DNA from: Ficedula albicollis
Taxonomy: Eukaryota > Chordata > Aves > Passeriformes > Muscicapidae
Direction: 5' to 3'
DNA length: 64,000 nt
Assembly (NCBI RefSeq): GCF_000247815.1
Contig: NC_021676.1
Span: 7,873,092-7,937,091, forward strand
Below are positions 1 to 13,633 of the stretch, piece by piece (the stretch's first letter is position 1; each line of letters begins with the position of its first letter). Made by a program: the position numbers and the translations under genes. The notes under the pieces were generated by a model. The model had not been told where the DNA came from. It did no database searches and was given only the letters and a program-made list of their open reading frames with translations.

Positions 1-1490
1 AGAACAATGACTAGCTCCCACTTCCCCAACAGAAGTCTCTTGGCAATCCCCTTTTGTGAAGAAATCACTCGATATTAAAATCGAGACTTCCCCTTCCAAT
101 CCCCTCTCCTTCCTAAAAGGCATGTTTCTGCAGTTGCTTTTGAAGAGAGTCTCATTGTTCTGCAGTTGCGACTTGTTAAGTGAGCTGCTATTTTCCGCTC
201 CCTGCCCCCAAAATATATTCCTGTCCAGCACGAGCTTGATGCTCTCCCAGCGTAGGTGGAGTACTGGAGAGGAGGACTAGCTATACATGATTATTTGTGG
301 ATCTGGATTTGATTTCTACTCTTAAAACTCTCCAAAAAAAGACATTTTGTCTCTGAGACATTGTCTCAGCCAGCAACTGGTCTAAGCTGCCTGTAGAAGC
401 GGGGCTTTGTTTTTGGGCAGTAAGTGAATTTAGCAGCACTCCGTGCAGCGCAGGGATTTGCAGCTCCTGCCTTGGCTCGGGCTGCTGAGCTGGGTGTGTT
501 CCAGCTGCTTGGCAAGACCTTGCACACCCCCACTGTTTGCTTCTGCTGAAGGCTAAACCTTATCTTAGCAGAGGCCTCGAAACAACCCTGTGCGAGCTGA
601 AGACGTGCTTATCTCTGGAAAACAACAGCAGTGACATTGGGATGCTTCTGCTCTCATTTTCACTGATTTTTGGGTTCCAGGGAGCCTGCGTTATTTGAGG
701 AATGGGTGTAGAGTAATCCACCTTGTTAATATTTAATTGTTCCTGTCTGTCTCTAGTGTGTTTGCTCTGAAGGCTGTAGGTGTAAACCACTCTGCAGTTC
801 TTTACACAGTGGTAACTTCAAACGCTGGGATTGCTTTGTCTCAGAACTATGCAAGAATTTGTAGTACTGATAGTAACTTAAAACACTCAGGGGGCAGAGG
901 AGGCTGACTCAGACTTTCAAGTGTAAACTCCCCATGTCGGCTCAGACTTGAATAAATGCATCTCTAGGTAATAAAATCTCTTTACAGCATCTAATTTGGT
1001 TACTTACATGTGATTAAATGTGTTCACAATGAATTATTCTAAGCATTCCAGGACTGAGAAGGCTTTATTTAAGTTGATGGCTTTCTCAAGCTGTAAACTA
1101 AGCACAAACTTCCTAAATGGTTGTGTAATGGCATGTCCCTGCTAGGGTTACAGGTCCTTCGACTTGAGTCAACTTCTTCAGAAAGCTGAAACCAGCCTTC
1201 AGAGCAGCAATACCTCTGGCTGAACCACCTGAGAGCACAGCAGTCACTTTCTGTTTGTAAATGCACATATATCCTATAAAACGTGAGTGCTTTCATATAA
1301 AAATAGCAGCTTAGTGATAGGTGGTAAATTTTCTCTGAATTCTAGATCTGTGTGACTATGAGTTTTAAAAAAATCTTCTGATGTATTTTTAATGTTCAGT
1401 TGCACGTGAGGGTTATTAAGATGTGTTTCTGTAGCAGCTCCCTGTGATTTGATTCCTTGCATGTGCTAACCAGCTGGATTGTTTGACCAG
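1..1490 (+). other. RAP2C: RAP2C last coding intron (3' part)
   Basis: Non-coding sequence upstream of the RAP2C exon. It ends in a normal 3' splice site (pyrimidine-rich stretch, then CAG at 1488-1490). No other exon could be recognised on either strand; the open frames here are short and resemble nothing I know. The coding exon for RAP2C residues 1-91 lies to the left of the window. Confidence 0.8.
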
Positions 1491-1769
1491 GACATCAAGC
1501 CGATGAGGGACCAGATTGTCCGGGTGAAGAGATACGAGAAAGTTCCTCTGATCCTAGTGGGGAATAAAGTGGATCTGGAGTCGGAGAGGGAAGTCTTATC
1601 TGCAGAAGGCAGAGCCCTGGCTCAGGAGTGGGGCTGTCCCTTCATGGAGACTTCAGCCAAGAGCAAAACAATGGTGGATGAACTGTTTGCTGAGATCGTC
1701 AGGCAAATGAACTATGCCTCCCTGCCTGAAAAACAAGATCAATGTTGTACAACTTGCATCGTCCAGTGA
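1491..1769 (+). CDS. RAP2C: RAP2C, final coding exon (residues 92-183 and stop)
   Basis: This exon encodes the C-terminal half of a Ras-family small GTPase of the Rap2 group, which switches between GDP and GTP forms on membranes and recruits effectors such as TNIK and MINK1 kinases. The exon opens after a CAG acceptor with [15 protein letters not shown] and is in frame to TGA at 1767-1769, giving 92 residues, exactly the count needed to complete a 183-residue Rap2 protein. The guanine-specificity motif NKVD (116-119) and the ETSAK motif (144-148) are present. The tail [16 protein letters not shown] separates RAP2C from RAP2A and RAP2B. Cys180 of the CIVQ CAAX box should be prenylated and Cys176/Cys177 are the usual palmitoylation sites. 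Human RAP2C ends CVVQ, so Ile181 is a conservative change. The P-loop and switch regions are in the earlier exon outside the window. FRMD7 follows on the same strand. Confidence 0.96.
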   Translation, partial: DIKPMRDQIVRVKRYEKVPLILVGNKVDLESEREVLSAEGRALAQEWGCPFMETSAKSKTMVDELFAEIVRQMNYASLPEKQDQCCTTCIVQ

Positions 1770-2538
1770 GAGAAATAAAGAAAAACCTCAACCATGGCCA
1801 TACAGAGCAGGTTGGTGGAACAGTCATAACTAACTGAGGTGGCTAAACATGGTGTTTCAGTAAAGATAAAGGGACAGGGAGTCGGAAATGAGGCAGTCTA
1901 TGGAGGCAGCCTTCCTCCAAAAGAGATGGGAGCTCATGGGCACATGATTGAGTCAAATGGACTTCTTGTGTTACTTCCAGTAGGGTTAGTCAGGGAATGC
2001 TGCATTTGCTTGCAGTAATTTCACAATGACACAAAGTGAATGATCTCATCTGCACCTACTTTGACTGTCAGTGCTGTATTTGATGCTGTTATTCTGCATA
2101 AGTGCTTTGTGATGTTGCAGTGGGTTTATTCTCGTAGCTGGTATCTGAAGTATTTTCAAGTAATGGGAGTTACCTTGGAGTTCAGTGGGATTATTGTGAC
2201 CCAAGTTTCCCAGTAGTTTTTCTGAGAAGACTTTGACCTTGTTTAAAAGAAATAAAGTTCTGTAGTACAGAACTGACAGTACCCTCCTGCCTTATCAGTG
2301 GAATAAGTTTCTCTTGCAAGAGAACCACCCTGAGCGGTAAGTGGCTCGAAGCCCACATGTAATAGTCAAGGGCGTGCACAAAGTGCTCTTCATCTCAATC
2401 TCCAGAGCAGAGAACACACTGTAAAATGGCTTCCCAGTGCACAGCTCCCCTTTCCCAGTGACTCATAAGAGGTGATGAGAGTGTGGTGTTCAGAGGGCCC
2501 ACTGTAAAGCTTCCCCTATGCCAGGTGTTGCTTTGATT

Positions 2539-2560
2539 TTTTTTTTTTTTTTTTTTTTCA
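2539..2560. repeat. Poly-T tract
   Basis: A run of about 22 T. It could be the reverse-complement tail of an old retroposed element or a simple slippage tract; no element body is recognisable beside it. Confidence 0.8.
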
Positions 2561-3387
2561 GGACAGCTGCCTTTGGCCTTTCACATGTGTGAAAGACCAC
2601 ATGTGTGTTCTTTTTCAACACCTTTTTCACCTGACTGTGAACAGGTCTGTTCCTCCCTGATGAGTGTTCCCGGGAGGTGGTTCTGAACCCCCCCACACTC
2701 GTGTTTCCCCTGTAGCTGTTGCAGGTCTTGTTTCACACTGGCTCAAATCCATGTTACTGCAAAGCACTGTTGGTGTGCTCTGTGTGCTGCAGCTGGCCCC
2801 TCAGACCTCCAGCTGTCTGTTAGACCTGTCTTCACAAACAACTCCTCCTGATCTCTGAGGGCAAGTGCAGGAGTGAGGGATGATGTGGAAGTTCAGGGGA
2901 AGGAACTGCCCCTCCTGACAGCTGCACACAGACTCCCACTGCCATGTTAGTAACTTCCTTAACTCAAAGGAACTTTTTGTGTCTGAGTGACAAGAGGGAA
3001 AATAGGTTATTACTGGAAGCTTTGGACCATGTATCCTCTTTAATCTTGAATGCAAGGTCAGAGAGTGAAGTCTCAAAGCTTGTATTTGAGATTTTTATCA
3101 AGTGCTTTGTAAATAAGAAGTTTGAGGTGCTCATGGCCCTAGCACTGTCATGCTACAGATAATACATGATGTTTTTATCTCCAGTGCTGTGAAATTAGGA
3201 AGGGTTGCTGTCTCTGTGTAAGAGGTGTGTGTAAGTTTGAGATTTGCTTGTTGAAAGGCGAGTGAGCTTGTTGTTTTGGAGCAGAGGAAAATACAAATGA
3301 AGTCTTTCATTGTACATTAATCACACCTGCAGAGTTGACAGAGTTCTAGGAAGAAATGAATCTTAATTAATTACTGCCTTTTTTTTT

Positions 3388-3748
<361 letters not shown>

Positions 3749-5396
3749 TTTTTTTTTTTTTTGTTTAATTGAGTGCTGCAGGGGTGGTCTCCTGAATTGT
3801 GTATAGTAATGCAATGTTGCAGCTATTTCTAAGGCAGCTTCACAAACAAGATTATATGGACTAGAAGTATCATGCCAAAGGATGTAGCAATTCCCTGGGT
3901 TACTAATGGTTCATCTTGTGCAGGTTACTGTCTTAAACTCTGACAAAATCAGGCCTTTCATCCTTGAAATTTATAGTTCTGGAATTAATTGCTTCTAAGG
4001 GAGGCTTTGTAACCTGTCTGCTTCTGGATTTAGCACTAAGTAGTACATTTAATCTTAAGGGTGAAATTGAGCAAGGGGCAGGGCAACATGTTATTCCTTT
4101 GAATGATAACTTATGCCTAGATTTGGTGGGTTTCCTAAACGTGTTCTTGTTTCAGAAGAAACATCTGTATTCTTACGTCTTTGTGAGCTCTTGAGACAGT
4201 GGGTCTAAGCTTTTGTGATAGAGATTTCCTCTCCTTCCTTCTGCCTGGCTTAGACAATCACACCAAGCCTTTAGCAGGGAGCTGCTTCCTTGCTTCTGGG
4301 GAATGCTGTCTCTCCCCAGTATAGTCTCATCACCTGTGCCAAACAAGTCTTTCCTTCCTGATCCATTTCCTATTCAGTCCAGTTCTCATTATGTCTGGAG
4401 CTTTTATTACTCGTTCTGGCTTTTCACAGGCTTCATGCTCTGTATATTTCTTTTCAGCCTAACACTTTTGGGGTACTTTCCTCTTCCTGGCTCCCACTTT
4501 ATCCTTGTTCTTTGATTGAGTAGATGTAGGATCTCATTAACTTTATCATAAGCCTTTGCTGCTTGGTAATTTCTGTCTGATGTGCTCTGGTAGGAGAGGT
4601 GCTGATGGTGTCTTGTGATAGCTCTAATCAGCTTTGTAATCCTGCTTATCTGTGATCCAGGAAACAATTGCTGCTTGTCAGACCTCTGCTTTAGGAGTGA
4701 CCCCTCCTAGGTAAATTGAAACTGAGGAAGTAGAACCAGCTGTCTGAAAATCTGTGTGTAGGAAGTGGGCTTGAACTCCAGCTGTGTTCTGGGATCATCA
4801 TCATAATCTCTGAGTTCTGTAACCTGGCTGTGTCCAGGAGGAATCTTGGGTGTGTCAGTTCAGAGCAGTACATACACCACTTTGTGTTCCTGCAGTTCTG
4901 CTGCAGAAACCCATGGGAGGGGTGGGGGTGGATTTTTTTTTTTTTTTGCTGGGCCTAGCTTTGCCTGGGGCTGTTCCAGTGTCAGTTTTAACTCGCAGGT
5001 ACCACTTAACCTCTTTTTGGTGCTGATACCTCAGCCTGTCTGTCAGCTATGATGTGATTTTTGAGAAGCATTTGTGGAACTGCTGTTCCAGTCAGCTGCC
5101 CTGGATGAGATGAAGGATGGAACATAACTGCATAGTCAGGATAACCCATAGTTCCTTTTGAAAATGTGGTTTTCTCTCACATCCTGTTTCCCGCCTCCCC
5201 TTTCCTGTTTCTGCAGTGGTCTTCTGTCGTTTTGCTCTTGCATTCAGAGATAGGAGCGTTCCAGGACCTGCTTTGTGTTCCTTGCTCCAGCATTTCTCTT
5301 GAATTTTCAGTATGACACTGTTTTGTGTTTTGAATCTTCCTTAAAGTATGGTACCTGGTAGAGTGCTCGTGCACTAAAAGCTTTCTGATACAAATA

Positions 5397-5934
5397 GGAT
5401 TGATAATACCTTAACATTGGGATGAAAGACTGATTCTGATTTGTGATTTCTGTCCTCTGTGTTCATGAGTAACTGGTATTAGCAAGGTTGAAGGAAATAT
5501 GTTCCTCTCTAGGAATAAAAACTGAAAGTGTACTCTAGGCTCTGTGGCTGTGGAACACAGATACATTTATTATACTGTATTTCTAACTTCCCCTTTTCTC
5601 CTGCCTGCTCAGAGAAGAGACCAGAGAGTGCTATAAAATGTCACAGGCAAATGAAGCCAGATAAGGGATTGATAATACCTTAACATTGGGATGAAAGACT
5701 GGTTCTGATTTGTGATTTCTGTCCTCTGTGTTCATGAGTAACTGGTATTAGCAAGGTTGAAGGAAATATGTTCCTCTCTAGGAATAAAAACTGAAAGTGT
5801 ACTCTAGGCTCTGTGGCTGTGGAACACAGATACATTTATTATACTGTATTTCTAACTTCCCCTTTTCTCCTGCCTGCTCAGAGAAGAGACCAGAGAGTGC
5901 TATAAAATGTCACAGGCAAATGAAGCCAGATAAG
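5397..5934. repeat. Tandem duplication, two copies of 269 bp
   Basis: 5397-5665 is repeated head to tail at 5666-5934. By eye the copies differ by one or two bases, for example A to G within the segment around 5431 and 5700. It lies in the probable RAP2C 3'UTR. The near identity means either a recent duplication or two alleles joined in assembly. Confidence 0.9.
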
Positions 5935-6547
5935 GTATCATGTAGTGTTAATTTTAGTAACTAAACACAAATGGAGACATGACAAATCTGAATTGGGAAG
6001 TCCCATACCTGCAGATACAAGGATGCTGAAGGGCATGTGGAGGAAAGTACCATTACTTCATTTTTTCTGTTCTTACTATTCCCAGCAATTCTTTGCTGGC
6101 TACATTGTTGAATGCTGGGTTTAGATGAAGTTTTTGGGGTATATCAAACTAGTTAGGATGAGGAGCTATGCTGTTAATGTTTTGCTTCTTCTGTGCTCTA
6201 AGCAAAGATAAAACATCTATTAAGCAGTTCCAGTCTATCCCCATTAGAAGCTAAATGTTGGTCTGCTGCTTTTGACAGGGACCCTCTCTGTCTAAAACTT
6301 GTGGGCCAGCAACAGTGTGTGTGGTGGGAATGATCTCACCAGACTGGGAGAGAATTGCTGTTGGTTGGAAAACCTACGAACAAGCAAGAAAAACCTGGTT
6401 GTTGGCTCCTGTCAGAGCAGGAGTGCTGCTCCTGAATATTGGGGTTGACCAGTTGTTGGGCAGGAAGGGGAACCCTGGCTGTGTCAGAGCACTCTGCTGT
6501 GACAATCTGTTAGCTGAGAGCAAATCAACAGCTGAAAAGAAATGGTG

Positions 6548-6650
6548 CTGACTCCTTTGGTGAAATTACTTCAAGTATTGAGAGGGCTCCTAGGAAGCAT
6601 AAGGTCCTGACTCCTTTGGTGAAATTACTTCAAGTATTGAGAGGGCTCCT
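6548..6650. repeat. Tandem duplication, 59-bp period
   Basis: A 44-base segment at 6548-6591 recurs at 6607-6650 with no difference seen. The 15 bases between the two are unique. Confidence 0.85.
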
Positions 6651-6937
6651 CAAAATCCCTGAAAAGCTGTGGATCAAGCTAGTGTGAAGTACATGCACGT
6701 ACATATGGCAGGTTTCTGACTTTGAGCTTCACCTGAGAATTTTAGGATATCTCTACAGATAAACCCTGGGAGCTACAAGCAGATTGTCTGAAATGCAAAG
6801 ATGGTTTGGTCCCATTGTAATGTTGATGTGCTTGATTGAGGATGGTGGTGTACAGCTCTGTCCCTGCTGTTTCAATGCTAAGGGGCTTTTTTTGGATCAT
6901 TTAGAGGGCCTGGTTGCTGAGAACACAGATATCAAAA

Positions 6938-7297
6938 CTGACTTAGTTGTCTCATCTACCTGTTCCCAGAACTTGTGCTAAAGGCCATTGCTGTATGTTA
7001 CTGGGTATTACACAGGCACTAGGTCCTGCATTGGTACATCTGTAGAAGAGAACTTAAATTTCCTGGCTTTTTCAGATCTTTAGATACGTGCAATTTTGTA
7101 TCCCACAGCAGCAGCTGTTACAAAGTGAATAGCAGTAGGTTATTACCTGCTTGCCTCTTACATTACCAGAGTTAGTGAAGCATTTGGGAATGCTACTGTG
7201 AAAAACAGTGCTTTGGAGCTCAGGATGGAAAACTGGCAATTCTGGGCAAGGGAGGAGCTGTGTTCACTTTGGATGTGTATTGAATGTGGCTTTCTTT

Positions 7298-7346
<49 letters not shown>

Positions 7347-7722
7347 TTTTTTTTTTTTTTTTCTGACTTAGTTGTCTCATCTACCTGTTCCCAGAACTTG
7401 TGCTAAAGGCCATTGCTGTATGTTACTGGGTATTACACAGGCACTAGGTCCTGCATTGGTACATCTGTAGAAGAGAACTTAAATTTCCTGGCTTTTTCAG
7501 ATCTTTAGATACGTGCAATTTTGTATCCCACAGCAGCAGCTGTTACAAAGTGAATAGCAGTAGGTTATTACCTGCTTGCCTCTTACATTACCAGAGTTAG
7601 TGAAGCATTTGGGAATGCTACTGTGAAAAACAGTGCTTTGGAGCTCAGGATGGAAAACTGGCAATTCTGGGCAAGGGAGGAGCTGTGTTCACTTTGGATG
7701 TGTATTGAATGTGGCTTTCTTT

Positions 7723-7754
<32 letters not shown>

Positions 7755-7755
7755 G
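6938..7755. repeat. Tandem duplication, 425-bp period, joined by poly-T
   Basis: The block starting at 6938 is repeated from 7363. Each copy ends in a T-rich stretch, and the first copy's T run (about 7312-7362) joins directly to the start of copy two. No base difference was seen outside the T tracts. A poly-T at the junction is the sort of place where contigs end and are wrongly joined. Confidence 0.88.
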
Positions 7756-7788
7756 TTGTTGTTGTTGTTGTTTTGTTTTGTTTTGTTT
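7738..7788. repeat. Poly-T with GTT and GTTTT microsatellite
   Basis: A T run passes into several GTT units and then GTTTT units. This is simple-sequence DNA at the end of the second copy of the 425-bp duplication. Confidence 0.85.
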
Positions 7789-9788
7789 AAATTGCAGATA
7801 AAACTCAGAGGAAACTTGCACAGATGCTGCTTTGGAGAACTTTCAGCCCAGGTTGCAGAGCTGAGCCTTGGTAAACCTGTCTCTATTACAGCACATTGCC
7901 ATACATCTAAGTGCATAAGGTTGGTGGCCTCCAGGATCCACACACCTTAATCAGAATGCTTAGCATGTTTACCATAAGTTTTAAAATCTGTTCTTTATCT
8001 ATCAGTCCTTTTATAGCTTTCTAAGTTCATATAATGGCTAATATGCAAGAGTTCATTTTTAATATTTTAATTGATTTCTTTAATCAATTCTGAACTTGTA
8101 TTTATTAAATACTTAAACTCAGTATTACCTACTCAATGCCTTTTAAAAGAAGAGAGTTTTAATGGAGAATAAGTTGAGCCTTAAACAAATGGTTACTTCT
8201 GTATATTACCTCGCATCAGTGCTTATTTCTATTTGCAAGGTTTTCTCCTACAATGTAGTTGGTCATTCTTTGAGACTTTTTGTTTACGTGTGACAGTGTC
8301 ATGGAAAGATACTGAAGGCACCTCTGTTGTATGGATGTAGTATCCCTTTTCTTGGCAGATGCAGCTGTGACAATGTGTTTGTAACCAGTCCAGTTTGACA
8401 GTAGGGATTACTTGGAGTGAGATATAAAGTCTCCAGCTGATGTTTCTCGCAATCTCGGGTTTCTTAATTGAACATGACAATTGTAGCATTGAAAAACAGC
8501 AGCACACTTTTCCTTCTACTGAGTTTCTAAACTTGCTTGTTTACAAATTGCTTCTCTATGCCTTTGAAAAGGGATAATGTATCCTTCAAAACAGGCTCTA
8601 TGCCTACTCTGTCAGCTCAGCTTTGCCTGGCACAGTAAGAGACATCTACTAGACCTCTGCATATGTAAATCTAATGCAAATAAGATCACTTTACCTTTTA
8701 TAGTTCCTAATATTTGTCTTTCTGAATAATATTTTAAAGCAATATTTGTTAAAGTTTTTCTTGCACTGTCACAAATTGCTTTTTAGTTTGGTTTTTTTTC
8801 CCCAATAAGCAAGTTTAATATTAGAGACAAGTTGGTGTAACAAGGGGAAAAGCACCAGGTTTCAGTGATACTAACTGCAAGCGTGCTTTAAACAGCCATT
8901 GCCTTCCTTATTGTTTACCTGATCAACATTTTCTCTGAATACTTGAAAATTTTAACAATAACACAGGTATAATGAGCAGAATGAAAATGTACAAAGAACA
9001 GACAAAATCTTTTTGTTCACCTTTATTAACGTGTTGCATACATGAGAGCTTTTTCTAGCAGTGGTTTAAAATGTGTAATTTTTTTTTGCAGAAATTTAAT
9101 AACTGCAGCTCACCTACTGCACCAAAGTTCTAGGTTTTTAGGAGCCCAGCTTTAGTCATTTGAACATGCTTCTAGAAATGTACATTCTTTCCCTGTAATA
9201 GCTAAATATCTGTGAGAAAAGCTCCAGTAAAAGCAGTGATGGATATATGAGGTTAAGCAGTTGAAAACTCACAAATTGTATTGTGGATGATGGCATTTAA
9301 AACAATAAAAGATCACCGGTACAGTATCTCAATATTAAAGTGTTTTATTGGTAGTAATGCAGGCTGACTTTACAATATTAGCAGAAATAAAGATTCTATG
9401 TCTACATTCAGTGTTGAATTTGAATCCTGAAAAGAAGAGGACACCAGGATTTCTGCCTGGTTATTGAAACACCTGATTCTTTTTCTGTGGGGTTACTTGA
9501 ATTTTTTTTTTTCCTGTTTGTACAAACTTTATAAACAGGCTGAGGCTAATACTTAGGTTTGCACTTTAATATCAGAATTAAACCAAACCTTGTATTCAAA
9601 GTAGATTTTTTTTTAAGTGATGGTTGTTGATCTTTTTTGTAGGTTGTAAGGAAGTAATAGGATATGAAAGTAATTCATAAAGATCCTAGTTTTCCTTTGT
9701 CTAAGAAGGAAAAAGTTGGTTGATATTGGTCAGTGGTTCATTCCTATGGGTAGTTTTCAAAGCAGTGTTCATTTTCATTGACCTCAGC

Positions 9789-9843
9789 AAAAAAAAAAAG
9801 AAAAAAGAAAAAAAAAACACAAAAAACAAACAAACGAAAAAAA
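9789..9843. repeat. A-rich low-complexity tract
   Basis: Runs of A broken by single G and C bases over about 55 bases. It is simple sequence within the probable RAP2C 3'UTR; no retroelement body is recognised upstream of it. Confidence 0.75.
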
Positions 9844-10257
9844 CCTTAAACTTGAACTAGCTTAGAGTGACAGGACTGGGAAAATGAAAGATGGTTTCTT
9901 CAGCACACTTTGGGGGGAAAAAGGGACCAAAAGTTTATTTAGGCTTCCTCAATAGTTTGCATGTGAAGTTGCTTATTAGAGTAAGAGGCTAATAATAAAT
10001 GCAATATGTATTGTCTTTACTATGGCATCTGTTTAGGAGTTGTTCAAATCACTGCAGTAGGGCTCTACAAACAAAAATGTAACCTAACATCTTGTATCTA
10101 ATGTACTGTATCTTTATCAGTGATAGGTGAAATCTGGAATAACAAGTGCAAAAATGGAACAATTACCTATAATGCTTTGTAAAAAGTTTTTTCCAGTAGA
10201 ATTCATTCTTGTCATTTTGTAAGACAACCCTACAGTCCACCTGTTTGTAACTTTTTT

Positions 10258-10263
10258 AATAAA
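10258..10263 (+). terminator. RAP2C: Candidate RAP2C poly(A) signal
   Basis: AATAAA is preceded by AU-rich sequence and followed within 30 bases by GT-rich sequence. It is the last good signal on this strand before the base composition changes to GC-richer intergenic DNA. Confidence 0.45.
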
Positions 10264-10283
10264 ATAGATACCTGTATTACCAA

Positions 10284-13200
10284 ACTGGGGTGAGTAGTCT
10301 CTGTTCAGTTTCTTCTGGAGTGGGCTGAACTGACAAGCTGCTGCTGCTTTTTGTTATGTGGGTTGTTTTTGAGGTCCTGGTTATTCTAAATGCAGTAACT
10401 ACGTTTGAGTTGTCTCGAGTGAGTCCTGTGGAGGAACAGGGTGTGCAGCTGTGCCCCAGCTGGGTGTAAAGCTCCGTCTCAGGTGCTCTGAGGGGAGAGA
10501 AGGGGGAGCAGGGGCTGTGCTTCATCTTCCTGTGCAAGGCAGGCACTCCCTGAGCTGGGGGCTGGTTCAGAGCAGCCTCCTCACAGGCCAGTGTGATGGA
10601 GCTTTGTTCAAAAGAAATCTGTGTTTGTCTTCTGTGAATCTTTAACATTCTTGTTTTCATGCAGGCTTTATGTGTGTGGAGATGGCTGCAAGTCCTGATA
10701 TCACCTTGCAGTGTCTGTAGCTGCCTTCCAGTCAGAGCTGACATCTTTCCACCACCCTGGCAGAGTGCTCCTGGAGCTCTGCCACAGAAGAGGCACAAGA
10801 TTTTTCCAGAAAACCAAAGTGCCCAAAGCTATTTGATAGCAATTATCTTAAATGCTCAGTAAAAGCCCTGAATTTGCCAAGTTAGTGATTGTCATCTGGG
10901 CCCTGTAACAAAAAGTGCATCTTCCTCGGGACACACAGTCTTGGCAGTGACCTTTAGTACTGTGTTTGTAACTAAAGCTGTACATAATGGAGAATGTGAT
11001 TTCAAGTCAAGAAAAAGTTGATACCTTGGTACCTTCAGTCCTCAGCAATGTGCCAACAGGCAAAACCACGCAGCCTGCTCATCACCCCTCCTCCAGCTGA
11101 AATAGCATTTGCCTTATCTTGTAGGTAGGTTTCTGTGCTGTTTCTTCTTCCTGCTCACGCTTCCTTTGCTGAAATAGAGAAGTAGTTTCCATCTCAAGAG
11201 GAAAATGACAGAGATGAGCAGGGTCTGTGTCTAAGTGATTTTTGGGTGAAATGTCTGCTTCCCTAACCTAGTTGAGAGGGGAGGGTGAAGCATGCCCTGT
11301 TCTCATTAGTGTCACTGAGGGTGGGAGCTGACACTTTAGGCTCAGTCTGCTTTGAGGTGTTACTACTGGGTTCACTGCTGTGTGAGTCTGACTTCTCATG
11401 TGGTTTAAAAGAAGTCAGAATGCAGCAATACTCCCAATTCCTTATGGCAGTCAGTGTAACTAAGGAAGCCGCTTCCTGTTTCCCCTTGTAGGTTGGGGAG
11501 TGATGCAAGTACATATGTTAAGCCCCTGTGACACCACTGGTTTGTTTCCAGGTGACTGTAATGCAGGCTGGGGTGGGGATTTTTAGGAAGGACATAAGAT
11601 TGTTACATAAGGCTATTATCTTTCAAAAGTCTTGGTGCTGAGAGTGAACTCAGTTGCTGCTGCACAGACTTGTGCAGCATCCTTTGTTAAATAGGTGTGG
11701 CAATGTCATGTTGCTCTGTCTGGTTTTGGGGCTGTTCATGTAGTGTTTCATGGCAGTTTTTCCCTTGGTCTACCAGGTCTTGCTGTACAGGTACCTGCAG
11801 AAATCTCCCAGTGTCCTGCTTCCCCTCTGCAGCCAGAGGACAGGGATGTGCCAGAGCCAGCAGAGAGCAGGAGCCAGCAGCAGCACAGGAGAGCCTGTCC
11901 CTGTCCCCACCCTGCTCCCCCAGCCAGCACGGGTGACACGTAGCTGTGTCACTGCCCAGGGCAGAGCTGGGTGCTTTGCTGGGGTACAACAGCCAGGCTG
12001 GGTGTGCAGAGGTGCACCCCACACACCCCACAGCAACCTCACAGCCACAGCAACCCCAGAGCCAGGACAGAGACCCTGCCAGGGTGGAGGGTGAACCGCC
12101 GGCCACACCTCGTGTGGAGCTGCACGCTGGCATCTGCCCCAGGAGGCTGGGCTGTAATTACAGTGTGAAACTAGGTGGAAGTGTCTAGTCTTAATTAAAA
12201 TGAGATACGGGTTCCAGAGCAGTATGTGTTGCCCTGTGTGAGTTATCTGTGCTGGAGAGCAGAGCCCGGGTGGCTGCTGGGGCTGCCTGAGTCACGGCTC
12301 GCTCGCTCGCTGGAGGAAGCACCACCAGCTCCCGGAGCTGCGGGCAGGAGGTGACGTGGCCCGATGCTGCATGCTCTGAAAGTGAAATAATGTGGGTTTC
12401 TGGTGGTTTACATAGCCACTTTTATCTGTGCCTGGTCAATACAGCTGCAAGGAGCAGAGGAGAAGGGCTCTGAGCTGTGCATCAGCGCAGCGTTCTGTTC
12501 AGAGGGGATGTCCCGCTGGCAGTCGTGTGTTGGTGCTGCTGAGGGCAGCACTGAGCTTGGCTGGTAGTGAGTGCAGATTGCAGGACTGTAAGGGATGGAA
12601 TTGCTCTCTGTGGAAACAATCTATTTAGTATGGAACCAGCTTACTTGCCGCTGGTGCTCTCCTTCAAAGCTGTTTTCTTCAAGTCCCTCCGGAGGGTCTG
12701 GAGCAATAACTGCAATAATTGATGGGAAAAAGTCTCTGATGTTATAGGAACCTGTAAAATATTCACTCATAGGGGAGGCTTTGCTGCTTGTTTGGTTAGT
12801 GGCAGCCCTGTGCTCCTTGGTGTTCTGCTGGTTCAGTCTGAGTGTGCTGTGACAGCTCTCTTAGCAGTGCCTTACTTCCTCCTAAGCATATTTCTGGTGA
12901 TTAGGCTTGCGTGGGATTTGAGACTCAGCGACACTGCCAGTTACTGGGTGACCTCAATTGTTCTTGCCTGGCAAGAAAAATCTTAACTGTATCACTTCTC
13001 TCCTGGGGCATATGGGGTACGGTGTGTTAGAGATGTGGAGGTGCTTGGACTTGCTTGGAATCAGATCCACCAGTGTTGTAGAATAATTTTGAAATTGGAC
13101 TTCTTGTATGTATATAAATAAGTAGACTAGAACTTAAATAACAAAGTTGAAAAATTCTCAGACTTATGAAAAGGATTAGTATTTCATACATTTGTGAGAC

Positions 13201-13633
13201 TAGAGTGTAACTTCTTCAGTCTTAAGACTCATACTTCTACTAAAAGGTTTAATTAACTCAGTAAAGCAAACAATCAGCTTTCTGGAAAATTTCTGGCTTT
13301 TCCAGAAATTGTTTATTTTTTCCTGCTGCTAGGCTAACTAATTCATACAGTTTTATGTCCTTAGAAGATGTACCTGGACATTATGTTTAAATTATTTGGT
13401 CAGCCCAGAAAAGAAAAAAAATACACTTGCTATCTCTGATGTTCCTGAAGGGTTACTCGTCTTTTTGGGAGCTGGCAAGATAGGATGATCAGTCATCACC
13501 TTGGGATTCATCCTACCGCTGGGACAGATCTTAGACCCCTTTTCCTCAAATTAAAAATGATTGTGGAATCACCAACAGCCTGGCTTCTGTGGGAAAGCAA
13601 GAATTTAACTGAATTTTCAGAAAGCTGATTTAT
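10284..13633. other. Intergenic region downstream of RAP2C
   Basis: No exon of a known gene was recognised. 11750-12160 is GC-rich and therefore open in many frames at once, which argues against any of these frames being real. A short CpG-containing stretch at about 12295-12365 includes a GCTC repeat. The rest is unremarkable. Confidence 0.6.

Noticed and set aside
1774..1779. AATAAA five bases after the RAP2C stop codon
   Set aside because: Too close to the stop codon to serve as the normal 3' end.
10277..10798. 173-codon frame on the - strand after RAP2C
   Set aside because: No recognisable domain; it overlaps + strand frames and has no supporting signals.
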